DNA of 45,063 bases from Syntrophomonadaceae bacterium (GTDB taxonomy: Bacteria > Bacillota > Syntrophomonadia > Syntrophomonadales > Syntrophomonadaceae). Position 1 is the stretch's first letter. Each line of letters starts with the position of its first letter. Below are positions 34,890-42,420 of this stretch, one piece after another. The notes beneath the pieces were generated by a model. It searched no databases. It was not told the DNA's origin and saw only the letters and a list, made by a program, of their open reading frames with translations. Where the stretch lies: NCBI GenBank assembly GCA_012522955.1, contig JAAYJK010000121.1:1-45063 (forward strand), written 5' to 3'. A program made the translations under genes and the position numbers.

Positions 34890-36182
34890 CTAAAGGCGCT
34901 CCAGCCGGAATCCCTTTTCTTTTAACAGAGCTGGATCATAAAAATTCTTGGTATCGATTATGAAAGGCAGATCGGGGGCCATAAGCTCCCGGAACAGATC
35001 CAGATTCATCAGTTCAATTCCATTTTGCAGGGATAGCAACACTATGCCATGGGCACCAGTAAGAGCTCCAGTAAGGCTATCCACTTTGAAGTCATAGCAG
35101 CTCGGAACCGCCGGGTCAAAGGCCTCTACCTTACAGCCCGACTGTTGCAGGCATGCTATTACTGCTAGAGCTGGACTCATGCGGTCATCATTGGAATAAT
35201 CCTTCATGGCTATGCCCAAGACCGCTATCTTGCCCTGGCTGGGAGCTACCTGTAAGTTGCGCAAAACCAGGTCCGCTACATAGCGAGGCATGGCCTCATT
35301 AACCTGGCGAGCAGTAGTGAGTAAATTCAGATCCACGCCTAGCTCTTCCGCCTTGGGCAGCAGGTAAAAAAGGGCATTGGGCAAACAATAACCGCCTACC
35401 CCGGGTCCGGGATTTAATAGCTGAACTCGCTGGTGGGTGTTGGCTACTGCTACCACCTCAAAGATGTCGATACCCATAGCTTTACAGAATCGGGCAAACT
35501 CGTTGACCATGGCAATGTCAACATCCCGGGAGATATTTTCGATTACCTTGGAGGCTTCCACCACTTCCATACAGCTAGCCTGGGTGATATGAGCCCGGGT
35601 AACAAGCGACATCAATTCCATGGCTTTTTCAGTGCTCTGGGCATTTATTCCAGACAGAGCCGCCGGCATGTGTTCGAACTCATGAAAGGCTCTTCCCTCG
35701 GCAATTCGTTCTGAAGAATAAGCCAGGTAAAAATCCTGGCCTGCTTTTAGACCGCTTGTTTCTTCCAGCAGGGGGAGAATAAGATCCCGGGTGGTGCCTG
35801 GTATAACTGTACTTCTTATTAATACCAGATCACCTTTTTTTAGTCCTGTACCTACTGTGCGGCAAACCTCCAAGAGAGGACCGATATCATGTTTATGTTC
35901 TTCCACCGGGATACCGATAGTTACAATTATATGGTCAGATTCTCGCATAGCGGCAGAGCCATCGCTTATAGCCCGAAAACGGTCCTGGGTCAGCTGGTTC
36001 TGGAGTATTTCCTGTATAGCTTTTCCTTCATAAAACTCCAGGTGATGAGTTATCCCCTTATTAAGGTCACTTACCAGCTGCTCATCAATATCCACTCCGG
36101 TTACCTGACAACCTCGCATAGCAAAACTTAGGGCTAGAGGCAGACCTACAAAACCCAATCCAAACATACATACCTTTTTCAT
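34890..36182 (-). CDS. Nucleotide sugar dehydrogenase (UDP-glucose/UDP-ManNAc dehydrogenase family)
   Basis: A 430-residue NAD-dependent four-electron UDP-sugar dehydrogenase. It has an N-terminal Rossmann motif (CMFGLGFVGLPLALSFAMRG), VTIGIPVEE and STVIPGTTRDL. The central domain has YSSERIAEGRAFHEF and NPGPGVGGYCLPN with the catalytic cysteine, and the C-terminal domain starts KIAVLGIAMKDYSNDDRMSP. The R-I-A-E-G block points to the UDP-ManNAc/UDP-GlcNAc branch more than to TuaD-type UDP-glucose enzymes. The Asp normally three residues after the catalytic Cys is replaced by Ala (CLPNAL for CxxxD). ATG at 36182 fits GGAGGAA better than TTG 36188. It supplies a uronic acid donor for the polymer. 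Confidence 0.9.
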   Translation of the reverse strand: MKKVCMFGLGFVGLPLALSFAMRGCQVTGVDIDEQLVSDLNKGITHHLEFYEGKAIQEILQNQLTQDRFRAISDGSAAMRESDHIIVTIGIPVEEHKHDIGPLLEVCRTVGTGLKKGDLVLIRSTVIPGTTRDLILPLLEETSGLKAGQDFYLAYSSERIAEGRAFHEFEHMPAALSGINAQSTEKAMELMSLVTRAHITQASCMEVVEASKVIENISRDVDIAMVNEFARFCKAMGIDIFEVVAVANTHQRVQLLNPGPGVGGYCLPNALFYLLPKAEELGVDLNLLTTARQVNEAMPRYVADLVLRNLQVAPSQGKIAVLGIAMKDYSNDDRMSPALAVIACLQQSGCKVEAFDPAVPSCYDFKVDSLTGALTGAHGIVLLSLQNGIELMNLDLFRELMAPDLPFIIDTKNFYDPALLKEKGFRLERL

Positions 36183-36208
36183 AGCCAAACTTCCTCCATT
36201 ATTATAAA

Positions 36209-37360
36209 CTAGCGTATTTGTGCTTTATAATACCCTTCTATGGTATCAATCATGAACTGAGCCCGGCTCTCCCAGGAATTCTCCTGGGCTTTCTGCAGGC
36301 GGGCCTCCTTCTTTTCTGGACTATCTTTCAAAGCCCGATGTATGGCAGCGATAAAACCTTCCGGACCTTGTCCAAATTCTACCAGATCCCGAAAATCCAT
36401 TATCTCTGGCATAGGGACCGAGGCGATAGGACGTCCGGAAGCCAGGTATTCATAGAATTTTAGCGGGCTTACGGTAGCAGTGAGTTCATTTTCCCTAAAG
36501 GGGTTCAAGCATACATCGAAGCCCTTGAGATAACGGGGCAATAACTGGCGATCCCGATGTCCCAAAAAGTGAATGTTTTTTTGTTTCTCTAAACGAGAAA
36601 TATCAATATTAGCCCCTACCGGTCCTACCATAACCACCGATCCCTGTTTAATGCTTCTGGATGCGTAAAGGATTAAGTCAAGGTCAATCCATTCCTTGAT
36701 AGCTCCCACGAATCCCAAAATAGGACCAGGAAGATGCTGCAGTTCATCGGCTATAGGAGTCTGGGCTTCATCAGCCGAGCGGAAATGCTCAATATCAGCT
36801 GCATTAGGAGAAAGAAAGATTCTTTCAGAATAGGGCTGCTTGCTCTCATACAGACCCCGAGCGGTGCAGAAAACCATATCACAGCCCTGAAGCAGTTGGC
36901 GTTCCATGGCTTTAACCAGCCGGGGGTTAAAGCCGGCATAAGCCGAGTGCTCATCAACACAATCGTATACCCGCATAACTTCGTTTAGCTGTCCCAATAA
37001 ATGACAACTGGTATGCAGGTAGGTCCATAGGATACTGCTCTGGAAACCTAGCTGTCTCATAGCGGCTCTCACACTTCGGGCTATCTTGCGTTGATTGAGT
37101 AAATTAATTCCTGGGAAACGGCTGCCAAAGGGAAGCACTACCGGCGGGGAGAGCAGCCAGATATTGTCGTTTAAGTTCCTGAGTCCGGTCCTGGCCATTT
37201 CTCCCTTAAAAGCAACCCCTGGATCCTTGAAGGGGGAAAGGAAAGAAATGGGAGGTTCCACATATAGTATGCGATGAGTTTTGGGCAGGCGGGACATAAT
37301 CTGCTGCTTTCTGGTCCACAGCGGTTCCCAGTCTACCGAAGATATACAAACGATGTCCAA
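36209..37360 (-). CDS. Glycosyltransferase, TuaH-like
   Basis: A 383-residue GT-B glycosyltransferase resembling teichuronic-acid TuaH. It opens DIVCISSVDWEPLWTRKQQI, continues HRILYVEPPISFLSPF, and carries RVYDCVDEHSAYAG and FLSPNAADIEHF. The donor side has GPILGFVGAIKEWIDLDLI, FLGHRDRQLLPRYLKGFDVC and SPLKFYEYLASGRPIAS, with the conserved lysine and glutamate. TTG at 37360 has GGAGG 8 nt upstream; the in-frame GTG at 37390 has no site. It is 26 nt from the dehydrogenase gene and so in the same transcript. Sugar specificity is not readable. Confidence 0.9.
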   Translation of the reverse strand: MDIVCISSVDWEPLWTRKQQIMSRLPKTHRILYVEPPISFLSPFKDPGVAFKGEMARTGLRNLNDNIWLLSPPVVLPFGSRFPGINLLNQRKIARSVRAAMRQLGFQSSILWTYLHTSCHLLGQLNEVMRVYDCVDEHSAYAGFNPRLVKAMERQLLQGCDMVFCTARGLYESKQPYSERIFLSPNAADIEHFRSADEAQTPIADELQHLPGPILGFVGAIKEWIDLDLILYASRSIKQGSVVMVGPVGANIDISRLEKQKNIHFLGHRDRQLLPRYLKGFDVCLNPFRENELTATVSPLKFYEYLASGRPIASVPMPEIMDFRDLVEFGQGPEGFIAAIHRALKDSPEKKEARLQKAQENSWESRAQFMIDTIEGYYKAQIR

Positions 37361-37434
37361 AAGGCTTTCCTCCGTCTTTATACTATTCACACGAACATGG
37401 TTTACCCCGATTAGTGTTTCAAATCACCAAATAT

Positions 37435-37511
37435 TTGTAGGGGCGGTCTTTGACCGCCCGTCGGGCATAGTCAAAAATTTTCATACCCTGTTTGCTGATC
37501 ATGGTGGTTAA
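37435..37511 (+). repeat. Dispersed palindromic repeat, copy 2 (type 1)
   Basis: The first 42 bp are identical to 7143-7184 and contain the same GGGCGGTC/GACCGCCC stem; 37496-37511 matches 7208-7223 with one difference. It lies in the 278-nt gap between the TuaH-like gene and the polymerase gene. That gap holds no gene that I can see, and the repeat may separate the minus-strand cluster into two transcripts. Confidence 0.88.
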
Positions 37512-37638
37512 TAAGTTAAAAAATACCCATATAGCAATGTCAATGATATTATTACTCTACGAGCATAACTAAAGGTTTGGGCAGTAGAATCAATATTTAA
37601 TTGAGGAGGATGGCTTTCAGAAAAAACCAGGCTCCCTT

Positions 37639-38904
37639 TTAAGTGTTTAGGCGCGTCGGTTCCGATGGTTCCACTTGGGGGGCGGTAGATGGCAAATAAG
37701 GCAGAGCCAACAAAAAGCCCAGGAAGAACCAGAAATAAGATGCCATCATAGGCACCTCAAATACATTTTCCACCCCGTTATGAGCCAGAACACCGATCAT
37801 TCCGATGAGAAGTCCCAGCCCCATACAGCGGATATAATCATCCCGGGTTTTATCCAGAGAACGCCTAGCCTTTCTTAAAGCAATTAAAAAGAGCAAAAGA
37901 GTAGCGCTTAACCCTAACCAGCCAGTTTCGGTACCTACTTTTAAATACCAGTTGTCCGCATAGAAACTATCTTCCGGATAGTAACGGGCCGCTACGGCTC
38001 CTCCAAATTCCCCTAGACCTACTCCCACCGTCGGCGAAGTCTGCCAGTAATCCAGGGCTTTATCCCAGCGGCCCAAGCGACCTCCCCGTTCAGAGGAAGC
38101 CAGATATTCCGGACTGGCCATATAGGCCAGACGATCATAAACCGTGGGCATAAGCGCCGGAGTTAGAATGGTCACCAGTACCATGGCAATAAGAACCCTT
38201 TTATCCACCCACAGGCCAAGAAGTATGGCCTCCAAAATAAAGGCCAGCCAGGCGCCCCGGGAAAAAGTCAAAACCAGGCAGAGGGCCATAGTCATGAGAA
38301 TACCAGCATAAACCAGCTTCTTAAAGGCATGGTTGCTGCTGAAGTATAAAGCAAAAGCTGCCGGCATAGCCAGCACCATCAGGCTCCCCAGTATATTAGG
38401 ACTACCTATAATGGAAAAAATCCGGGTGGTAATAGAGGTTTCTGTGCTATCCACCCACCCTGCCGGCATTTCTACTCCAGTCAGATACTGATAAATACCA
38501 TACAAAGCCACCAAAGTGCAGGCCAAGAGGAATACATCCACCAGGGATTTGGCTTGCATGCGGGTAAACAAGAGATTATATCCCAGGAAAAGCCAGAAAA
38601 CGTATTGCAGCATTACCCGGATACCCTCCAAGGCCACTTGGTCATTGGGGGAATTGATTAAAAACAAACATATCATTACCACTCCATACACAAGTATTGG
38701 TAGCAACATACTACTGCCCCGGGGGCGCAAACCATCTATAGCTGTTCGGAAAATCCAGATACCTACAATAATAATAAACAGCAGTTCATCCCATACCCCT
38801 TGCAGGGAGGTAAAGGCTATCTGGCGAAAAAACCAATCCAAAATTACATATAGCACTATAAGGTAGAGTTCCGGTCCCCAGCCTTTGGCTTTCATTGTTT
38901 GCAA
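37639..38904 (-). CDS. O-antigen ligase/polymerase-like membrane protein (Wzy/TuaE-like)
   Basis: A 421-residue membrane protein with about 10-12 hydrophobic segments and the Wzy_C/O-antigen-ligase pattern. The segments LVLTFSRGAWLAFILEAILL and GRWDKALDYWQTSPTVGVGL, with GEFGGAVAARY, form the large extracytoplasmic loop. TETGWLGLSATLLLFLIAL follows. TuaE in Bacillus, a teichuronic-acid polymerase, is of this kind. The start is TTG 38904 or ATG 38895; the ribosome site (GGGGGCG) is poor. With the flippase, dehydrogenase and glycosyltransferase it fits polymerisation of the same wall glycan. Confidence 0.88.
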   Translation of the reverse strand: MQTMKAKGWGPELYLIVLYVILDWFFRQIAFTSLQGVWDELLFIIIVGIWIFRTAIDGLRPRGSSMLLPILVYGVVMICLFLINSPNDQVALEGIRVMLQYVFWLFLGYNLLFTRMQAKSLVDVFLLACTLVALYGIYQYLTGVEMPAGWVDSTETSITTRIFSIIGSPNILGSLMVLAMPAAFALYFSSNHAFKKLVYAGILMTMALCLVLTFSRGAWLAFILEAILLGLWVDKRVLIAMVLVTILTPALMPTVYDRLAYMASPEYLASSERGGRLGRWDKALDYWQTSPTVGVGLGEFGGAVAARYYPEDSFYADNWYLKVGTETGWLGLSATLLLFLIALRKARRSLDKTRDDYIRCMGLGLLIGMIGVLAHNGVENVFEVPMMASYFWFFLGFLLALPYLPSTAPQVEPSEPTRLNT

Positions 38905-38941
38905 AATACTATCGCCCCCAGCATATAATCATCTTACTTTA

Positions 38942-39424
38942 CTAAGGCTCAATGCTTACAGAAATAACGATGGCCTTCAGGGATACCTTTTGGGTCTTGA
39001 CATAAAAATCGTCTTTGCCTGCTTGCACCTTTTGGCCGGCAAAAGTTATTTCAGCTGCTGAAACCTGAGACGACTTGCCTTCCAGAGTAAGAAAAATATC
39101 TTTTCGAAATGGGTTCTTGGATAGTACCACCTGGCCATCAGCGTTGGGAGTGGACCAGTTAGCATCTTCCACTCTCATTTCCGTGACTTTGACGTTGGTT
39201 AAAGCGCCGCTGGCTACCAGGGTATCACCTACTTGCAGGCTGTTTTCTACTCCCGGATAAATATTGGCACATACTACTTCTACCACTATAGTTTGAGCTT
39301 GTGGACTAACATCAGCAGCCCGGTCCCGGTATAGGTAGGCGAAGGCCAGAGCCAAAACTATCAATAGAATGGCCAGGTCTACTATACTTACTTTGCCCAA
39401 GATTCGCCCTTTTTCATCTATCAT
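38942..39424 (-). CDS. DUF4330 family membrane-anchored protein
   Basis: A 160-residue protein. A short basic lead, IDEKGRILGKVSIVDLAILL, opens one membrane segment (to about residue 30). An extracytoplasmic beta-rich part (TIVVEVVCANIYPGVENSLQ onward) ends KAIVISVSIEP. The overall pattern matches the DUF4330 family, whose function is unknown. ATG at 39424 has AGGGGGG at 9-nt spacing; upstream in-frame starts lie on or before that site. It is the first gene of the minus-strand envelope cluster, 37 nt before the polymerase gene, so a role in polymer assembly is plausible. Confidence 0.8.
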   Translation of the reverse strand: MIDEKGRILGKVSIVDLAILLIVLALAFAYLYRDRAADVSPQAQTIVVEVVCANIYPGVENSLQVGDTLVASGALTNVKVTEMRVEDANWSTPNADGQVVLSKNPFRKDIFLTLEGKSSQVSAAEITFAGQKVQAGKDDFYVKTQKVSLKAIVISVSIEP

Positions 39425-39462
39425 GCGGGCCATCCCCCCTTTTGAATTTTCATACTTCCCAC

Positions 39463-39491
39463 AGTATAGCAAAGATAGACCGCAAATTCCA
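39463..39491 (-). promoter_or_regulatory. Candidate promoter of the minus-strand envelope cluster
   Basis: On the minus strand TATACT (39468-39463) is preceded at 17 nt by TGGAAT (39491-39486), which matches the -35 consensus at only three positions. It would start transcripts about 30 nt before the DUF4330 gene. On the plus strand a TATAAT at 39551-39556 faces wecA but lacks a good -35. Confidence 0.4.
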
Positions 39492-39683
39492 TGTACAGCT
39501 TATTGAATCCATACATTTTTATCCTTTAGCCATAGTGCAAGTTTTTTGTATATAATTAGTATTAATTGTAGAAAAGAAAGCAAACCGAGGAGAAAGGCTG
39601 GCTAAGCTCCAACTGTTGTATAGACAAGCTTGGTAGCCGGTGTTAGAATATTTTTAGCGTAGGATAGGGGAGGATGTTATTCT

Positions 39684-40757
39684 ATGTTGGATTTTCCAAC
39701 ATTTTTGCTCATATTGGCGGCCGGTATTATTTCCTTTATATCCATGCCCTTAGTAATTAAAATCGCTTACAAATTGGGAGCTGTGGATCAGCCGGAGGCC
39801 AGAAAAGTGCATCAGCATGTGATGCCTCGGCTGGGCGGGATGGCCATGTATATATCATTTATTATATGTAGCTTGTTTTTTATCGGGGTCAAGGGTCCCT
39901 TTGTGGGTTTGCTGATTGGTGCCAGCATTGTTTTTATGGTTGGGATGCTGGATGACATATATCAGCTTTCCCCCTGGATAAAACTATTGGGACAATGTGC
40001 AGCCGCTGGAGTAGCCATGTATTTTGGGGTAATGGTAGAATTTCTGACCAACCCCTTTGATGGTATATTAAACTTGGGTTACTTTAGCCTGCCTTTGACC
40101 TTTTTGTGGATAGTGGGAGTAAGCAATGCTATAAACTTGATTGATGGATTAGATGGTTTAGCTGGAGGAGTTTCAGCTATTGCGGCAGTTACCATGGGTA
40201 TTGTATCCCTGGTAGAAGGACAAGCAGCGGTAGCAATAAGCGCTTTTGTTTTGGCAGCAGGAATAGCTGGATTTCTGCCTTATAATTTTTATCCGGCTAA
40301 AACCTTCATGGGGGATGGGGGGTCCAATTTCTTAGGATTTGTTCTGGCCTGTATCGCTATCCTGGGGACGGCCAAGAGCGCCGCTTTAATATCCCTCCTT
40401 ATACCCATTGTGATTCTAGGGATACCTATTTTTGATACCTTTTTTGCCATATTGCGCAGGATTCACAAGCAGGCTCCAATTTTCAAACCTGACAAGGATC
40501 ATCTTCATCACCGTCTAATGGCTATGGGGATGAGTCACCGTCGCAGTGTATTCACCATTTATCTTATTAGTGCATTTTTCAGTGGGGTAGCCATTACCTT
40601 AAGCTTTATCACCGATCCTAAAGCCATGTTGGTATTAGGCCTATTGCTGTTGGCCATCGTTTTAGGAGCAGATAAATTGGGATTAGTAACCGGGGAGAGC
40701 AAAGAAGGAGACAATAAGATTTTAAGCCCGGGAAAGCCTGGCAAGGTGGAGTTGTAG
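39684..40757 (+). CDS. tagO: Undecaprenyl-phosphate N-acetylglucosaminyl-1-phosphate transferase (WecA/TagO type)
   Basis: A 357-residue membrane enzyme of the MraY/WecA/TagO family that starts wall-glycan synthesis by moving a sugar-1-phosphate, usually GlcNAc, to undecaprenyl phosphate. About ten to eleven membrane segments surround the cytoplasmic motifs: VHQHVMPRLGG, MLDDIYQLSPWIKLLGQ, NAINLIDGLDGLAGG, MGDGGSNFLGF and the HIS motif DKDHLHHRLMAMG. The ATG at 39684 follows GGGGAGGA. It is divergent from the minus-strand polymer cluster and 36 nt upstream of the LCP attachment gene. Start and finish of the pathway are thus co-transcribed. Confidence 0.95.
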   Translation: MLDFPTFLLILAAGIISFISMPLVIKIAYKLGAVDQPEARKVHQHVMPRLGGMAMYISFIICSLFFIGVKGPFVGLLIGASIVFMVGMLDDIYQLSPWIKLLGQCAAAGVAMYFGVMVEFLTNPFDGILNLGYFSLPLTFLWIVGVSNAINLIDGLDGLAGGVSAIAAVTMGIVSLVEGQAAVAISAFVLAAGIAGFLPYNFYPAKTFMGDGGSNFLGFVLACIAILGTAKSAALISLLIPIVILGIPIFDTFFAILRRIHKQAPIFKPDKDHLHHRLMAMGMSHRRSVFTIYLISAFFSGVAITLSFITDPKAMLVLGLLLLAIVLGADKLGLVTGESKEGDNKILSPGKPGKVEL

Positions 40758-40793
40758 AGAGTGTAAGCTTAGTGGGTCAGGGGTTGTTATATA

Positions 40794-42116
40794 ATGAAGA
40801 AAGCCATTTTATGTCTTAAATATATTGGGATTGTCATCGTAGTGTTTACCCTGTTCTTTGCTATGGGATCGGCTATCAGCGCCTATGTTAAAGCCGGCAA
40901 CAACGGTGAAACAACGGCTGAAAAGGAGCAGGAAAAGGTAATAGAAGAACAGGATGGGGAAAGGACCAATATCTTGATTCTGGGTGTGGATGCCCGTCCC
41001 GGAGAAGCCAATTCTCGTTCTGATACTATGTTGCTAGCTTCTATCGATCCCAGCCTGGATCAAGCAGTAATTATATCCATCCCCCGTGATACCAGGGTTC
41101 AGGTACCCGGTAGTCCCCAGGATAAGATATGTACCGCTAATTTTGTGGGAGGGCCGGAATACGCAGTAGAAATAGTAGAAGACTTAATGGATATAGATAT
41201 TGATTATTATGTAGAAGCAGATTTCAAGGGGTTTAAAAAAGTAATAGACACTATCGGAGGGGTAACTATCAACGTTCCTCAGCGCATGTACAAGCCCAGT
41301 GAAGATATAGATTTATATCCGGGAACCAAGAAACTAAACGGTTATGAGGCTTTGGCTTTTGTTCGTTATCGGGATTATCAATTCGGTGATATTGAACGTA
41401 CTACTCATCAACAGGAGTTTTTAGTGGCCTTGGCCGATGAACTCTTGCAGCCCAAGACTATACCTAAGCTGCCTAGTCTGATTAAAGATACCAGGAGCTT
41501 TGTTAATACTAATATGGGTTTAAAAGAATTCATAAGAATAGCCAGTTGGGCCCCAGGATTTAGCTCTTCTTCGATTACTACTCAAACCTTGCCGGGACAC
41601 TTTTATGACGTTTATAACGATGAAGGGGTAATGGAACAGAGTTATTGGATTGCTGATGGGATCGATAATTTATTGGACCAATTGTTTGCCGGGAAAAGCG
41701 TAGCGGTTATACAGTACTCTCCCTCCTCAGCCGATATTCCGGCTAAAGCTGAAACAGATGGAAACACCGATGCCGAGGAGGAGCAGGATTTATCACCAAG
41801 TGACGAAGATTTCGATGTAGATGAAGGTAGCGACCGGTATGAGCAAGGATTCAGCTTGCCCCGTCCTGGTTCAGACTATGATGATGCATCCGAAGAGGTA
41901 TCAGATGAGCTGCCCAGTTCCGGTTCAGACTATGATGATGCATCCGAAGAGGTATCAGATGAGCTACCCCGTCCCGGTTCAGACTATGATGATGCATCTG
42001 AAGAGGTACTAGAAGAAATAAATGAAGAGGAGATTATTAGGCAGGGGCACTGGGAAGAAGCGGAATGGGAGCAGCGGCTGGAGTCGGAAAATGACGGCCG
42101 ATATGAAAAGACTTAG
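40794..42116 (+). CDS. LytR-CpsA-Psr (LCP) cell-wall glycopolymer transferase with acidic repeat tail
   Basis: LCP enzymes move glycopolymers from the lipid carrier to peptidoglycan, outside the membrane. The 440 residues begin with one membrane anchor (~8-30). The LCP domain follows (~58-300), with TNILILGVDARPGEANSRSD, ISIPRDTRV, DTIGGVTINVP and FVRYRDYQFGDIERTTHQQE, the last carrying the phosphate-binding arginines. The last ~120 residues are very acidic and include three tandem 18-residue repeats of the LPRPGSDYDDASEEVSDE type. I know of no such tail as a standard LCP feature. It is downstream of the WecA/TagO gene and ends at a terminator. Confidence 0.95.
   Translation: MKKAILCLKYIGIVIVVFTLFFAMGSAISAYVKAGNNGETTAEKEQEKVIEEQDGERTNILILGVDARPGEANSRSDTMLLASIDPSLDQAVIISIPRDTRVQVPGSPQDKICTANFVGGPEYAVEIVEDLMDIDIDYYVEADFKGFKKVIDTIGGVTINVPQRMYKPSEDIDLYPGTKKLNGYEALAFVRYRDYQFGDIERTTHQQEFLVALADELLQPKTIPKLPSLIKDTRSFVNTNMGLKEFIRIASWAPGFSSSSITTQTLPGHFYDVYNDEGVMEQSYWIADGIDNLLDQLFAGKSVAVIQYSPSSADIPAKAETDGNTDAEEEQDLSPSDEDFDVDEGSDRYEQGFSLPRPGSDYDDASEEVSDELPSSGSDYDDASEEVSDELPRPGSDYDDASEEVLEEINEEEIIRQGHWEEAEWEQRLESENDGRYEKT
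41856..42017 (+). repeat. Three tandem 54-bp in-frame repeats within the LCP gene
   Basis: Units at 41856-41909, 41910-41963 and 41964-42017 are nearly identical at DNA level and encode three 18-residue acidic repeats. The high nucleotide identity points to recent duplication, and copy number may vary between strains. Confidence 0.93.
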
Positions 42117-42136
42117 AGTCGAATTATTAATTAATT

Positions 42137-42168
42137 AATAAAATTAAGGCCAGGGCCTTTATTTTTTT
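42137..42168 (+). terminator. Rho-independent terminator after the LCP gene
   Basis: AAGGC-CAGG-GCCTT (42146-42159) extends through AATAAA/TTTATT pairing with a 3-nt bulge and is followed by a run of seven T residues (42162-42168). Confidence 0.8.
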
Positions 42169-42179
42169 AGAAATGTTTG

Positions 42180-42207
42180 TTGATAAGTGCAAGATTTACC
42201 TTAAAAT
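42180..42207 (+). promoter_or_regulatory. Candidate sigma-A promoter of the amidase leader
   Basis: TTGATA (42180-42185), a 16-nt spacer and TAAAAT (42202-42207) match consensus at five of six positions each. Transcription from here would give a leader of about 205 nt before the amidase start. Confidence 0.6.
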
Positions 42208-42234
42208 AATGGTATATATAGTAGAACAATGCAT

Positions 42235-42378
42235 GTAACAGGGGGGAGGTTTTCTGTTACACCTTAATGAAAGTTGGATGGCCCAGCTTGATACAATTCA
42301 ACTGTGAGCCGGCTTTAGCTCAGATGCACAGCTAAATCCTGCTGGGACTGGCCAAGCTGGGGATTAGTTCTGTTAAGG
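42235..42378 (+). ncRNA. Structured 5' leader RNA of the amidase gene, class unknown
   Basis: Nested helices are visible. CCTTAA (42262-42267) pairs with TTAAGG (42373-42378). CCCAGCTTG (42282-42290) pairs with CAAGCTGGG (42353-42361). CCGGC-TTTAGCT (42309-42320) pairs with AGCTAAA (42330-42336) and, across a 4-nt bulge, GCTGG (42341-42345). Upstream, GTAACAG (42235-42241) can pair with CTGTTAC (42254-42260), and its TAACAG part can pair alternatively with CTGTTA (42370-42375), which overlaps the outer helix. The competing helices suggest a regulatory switch about 40-180 nt before the start codon. It does not match the c-di-AMP, c-di-GMP or other riboswitch cores I know. Confidence 0.55.
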
Positions 42379-42420
42379 TCGAAAAAGGCATTGATACTAA
42401 TAATTTGGAGGGGTAGCAAA

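Noticed and set aside
41821-42012. Overlapping ORF with Met/His-rich repeats in another frame of the LCP tail
   Set aside because: It arises from the 54-bp repeats read out of frame; the LCP frame is continuous with a conserved domain.
42215-42420. c-di-AMP (ydaO) riboswitch before the amidase
   Set aside because: Gene context fits, but the conserved core blocks of that class are not visible in the leader.
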